Shown one piece after another: positions 63,623-64,000 of a stretch of 64,000 nt of DNA. The position numbers and the translations under genes were made by a program. Position 1 is the stretch's first letter. Each line of letters opens with the position of its first letter. The notes beneath the pieces are model-generated. The model ran no database searches and was not told the origin of the DNA. It saw nothing but the letters and a program-made list of their open reading frames with translations. Source of the DNA: Methylophaga sp. (lineage in GTDB: Bacteria > Pseudomonadota > Gammaproteobacteria > Nitrosococcales > Methylophagaceae); contig NZSL01000013.1 of NCBI GenBank assembly GCA_002696735.1, positions 149,633-213,632 of the forward strand. Reading direction: 5' to 3'.

Positions 63623-64000
63623 TTATTCGATAACGATTAATGGTTCGTCATACTCAACCGGGTGACCATCTTCAACCAGGATGGCTTTAACAATACCGCT
63701 ACGATCCGCTTCAATCTGATTGAACATTTTCATCGCTTCGATGATGCAAATCACATCACCGGCGGATACCTGCTGACCTACTTCCACGAAAGCCGCCGCA
63801 TCGGGTGAGGGTGAACCGTAAAAGGTACCAACCATGGGCGAGCGCACAGCATTGGCTTCGTTAGAGGATTTTGTTGCCGCTGCTGCCGTCGCGGTGTTTG
63901 CCGCATCACTGGCAAATGACGGTGTGCTCTGTGCAGCAGGTGCGGGTTGTGGTGCAGCAAAATATTGTTGTTGTGGATAAGCGGAACTGGCGCGGCTGAT
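63623..64000 (-). CDS. accB: Acetyl-CoA carboxylase, biotin carboxyl carrier protein (partial, 5' end missing)
   Basis: The last 125 codons are in the window; the start lies beyond the right edge. An Ala/Pro/Gln-rich linker is followed by the biotinyl domain (about the last 75 residues, from [16 protein letters not shown]). The biotin-attachment lysine is in IEAMKMFNQ. AccB carries carboxybiotin from AccC to the transferase. It opens the long leftward train of ten genes that ends with bactofilin. Confidence 0.97.
   Translation of the reverse strand: MSRASSAYPQQQYFAAPQPAPAAQSTPSFASDAANTATAAAATKSSNEANAVRSPMVGTFYGSPSPDAAAFVEVGQQVSAGDVICIIEAMKMFNQIEADRSGIVKAILVEDGHPVEYDEPLIVIE

Overview
The window reads as a contiguous piece of a gammaproteobacterial chromosome of moderate GC (mid-forties percent by eye). 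The canonical clusters rpmH-rnpA-yidD-yidC-mnmE divergent from dnaA-dnaN, hemCDXY divergent from argH, and accBC-prmA-dusB-fis-purH all point to Gammaproteobacteria. Protein style, the formamidase-type genes and the BCCT osmolyte carrier would suit a marine methylotroph such as Methylophaga, but that genus is an inference only. No rRNA, tRNA, CRISPR array, prophage or transposase gene was seen.

Layout. Positions 1-6.7 kb: the 5' end of a cbpA-like DnaJ gene, a TonB-dependent receptor, and a peptide-ligase/peptidase locus (RimK-like ATP-grasp with an RLAN-type N-terminus, divergent from a DUF2817 M14-like peptidase, a GNAT + C39-like peptidase fusion and a TerB-like protein). 6.8-12.1 kb: an iron island with a high-GC siderophore receptor, the C-terminal stump of a second receptor, an unknown periplasmic protein, a PKHD hydroxylase, a FecI sigma factor and a FecR cut down to its N-terminal domain; several Fur-box-like sites lie between them. 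12.4-16.1 kb: a Rho_N-domain small protein, a DUF748 protein and KatE catalase. 16.4-20.6 kb: a Tat-exported acetamidase/formamidase followed by a very unusual AraC regulator fused to a second complete acetamidase/formamidase domain, with phased repeats upstream that could be its operator. 21.1-23.7 kb: DUF3649, PepSY and DUF3325 iron-uptake membrane genes plus a tiny membrane gene interrupted at a U UUU UUA slippery run. 23.7-37.2 kb: DUF5924/DUF2914 membrane protein, argH, hemCDXY, dnaN, dnaA, rpmH, rnpA, yidD, yidC, mnmE. 37.2-45 kb: a stand-alone Hen1-type RNA methyltransferase, corA, gloA, a PAS-PAS-GGDEF cyclase, a LysR regulator, a BCCT transporter and a PLDc_N mini-protein. 45.2-51.6 kb: a self-contained tetR-MFP-RND-OMF efflux operon with a perfect 28-bp operator. 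51.7-64 kb: DUF2254, erpA, then a long leftward gene train accB-accC-prmA-dusB-fis-purH-cyaA-argC-DUF6776-bactofilin, in which the class I adenylate cyclase has lost its catalytic signature.

Scattered between genes is a non-coding inverted-repeat element (ends TAGGGCTTGTTGATCTTTCAT) in two full copies of about 317 bp and at least four internally deleted derivatives; two copies contribute the TAG stop codon of the adjoining gene.

Most notable candidates for undescribed biology: the AraC-amidase fusion with its phased operator repeats, the RimK/DUF2817/GNAT-C39 locus, the stand-alone Hen1 methyltransferase, the apparently dead adenylate cyclase, and the miniature inverted-repeat family.
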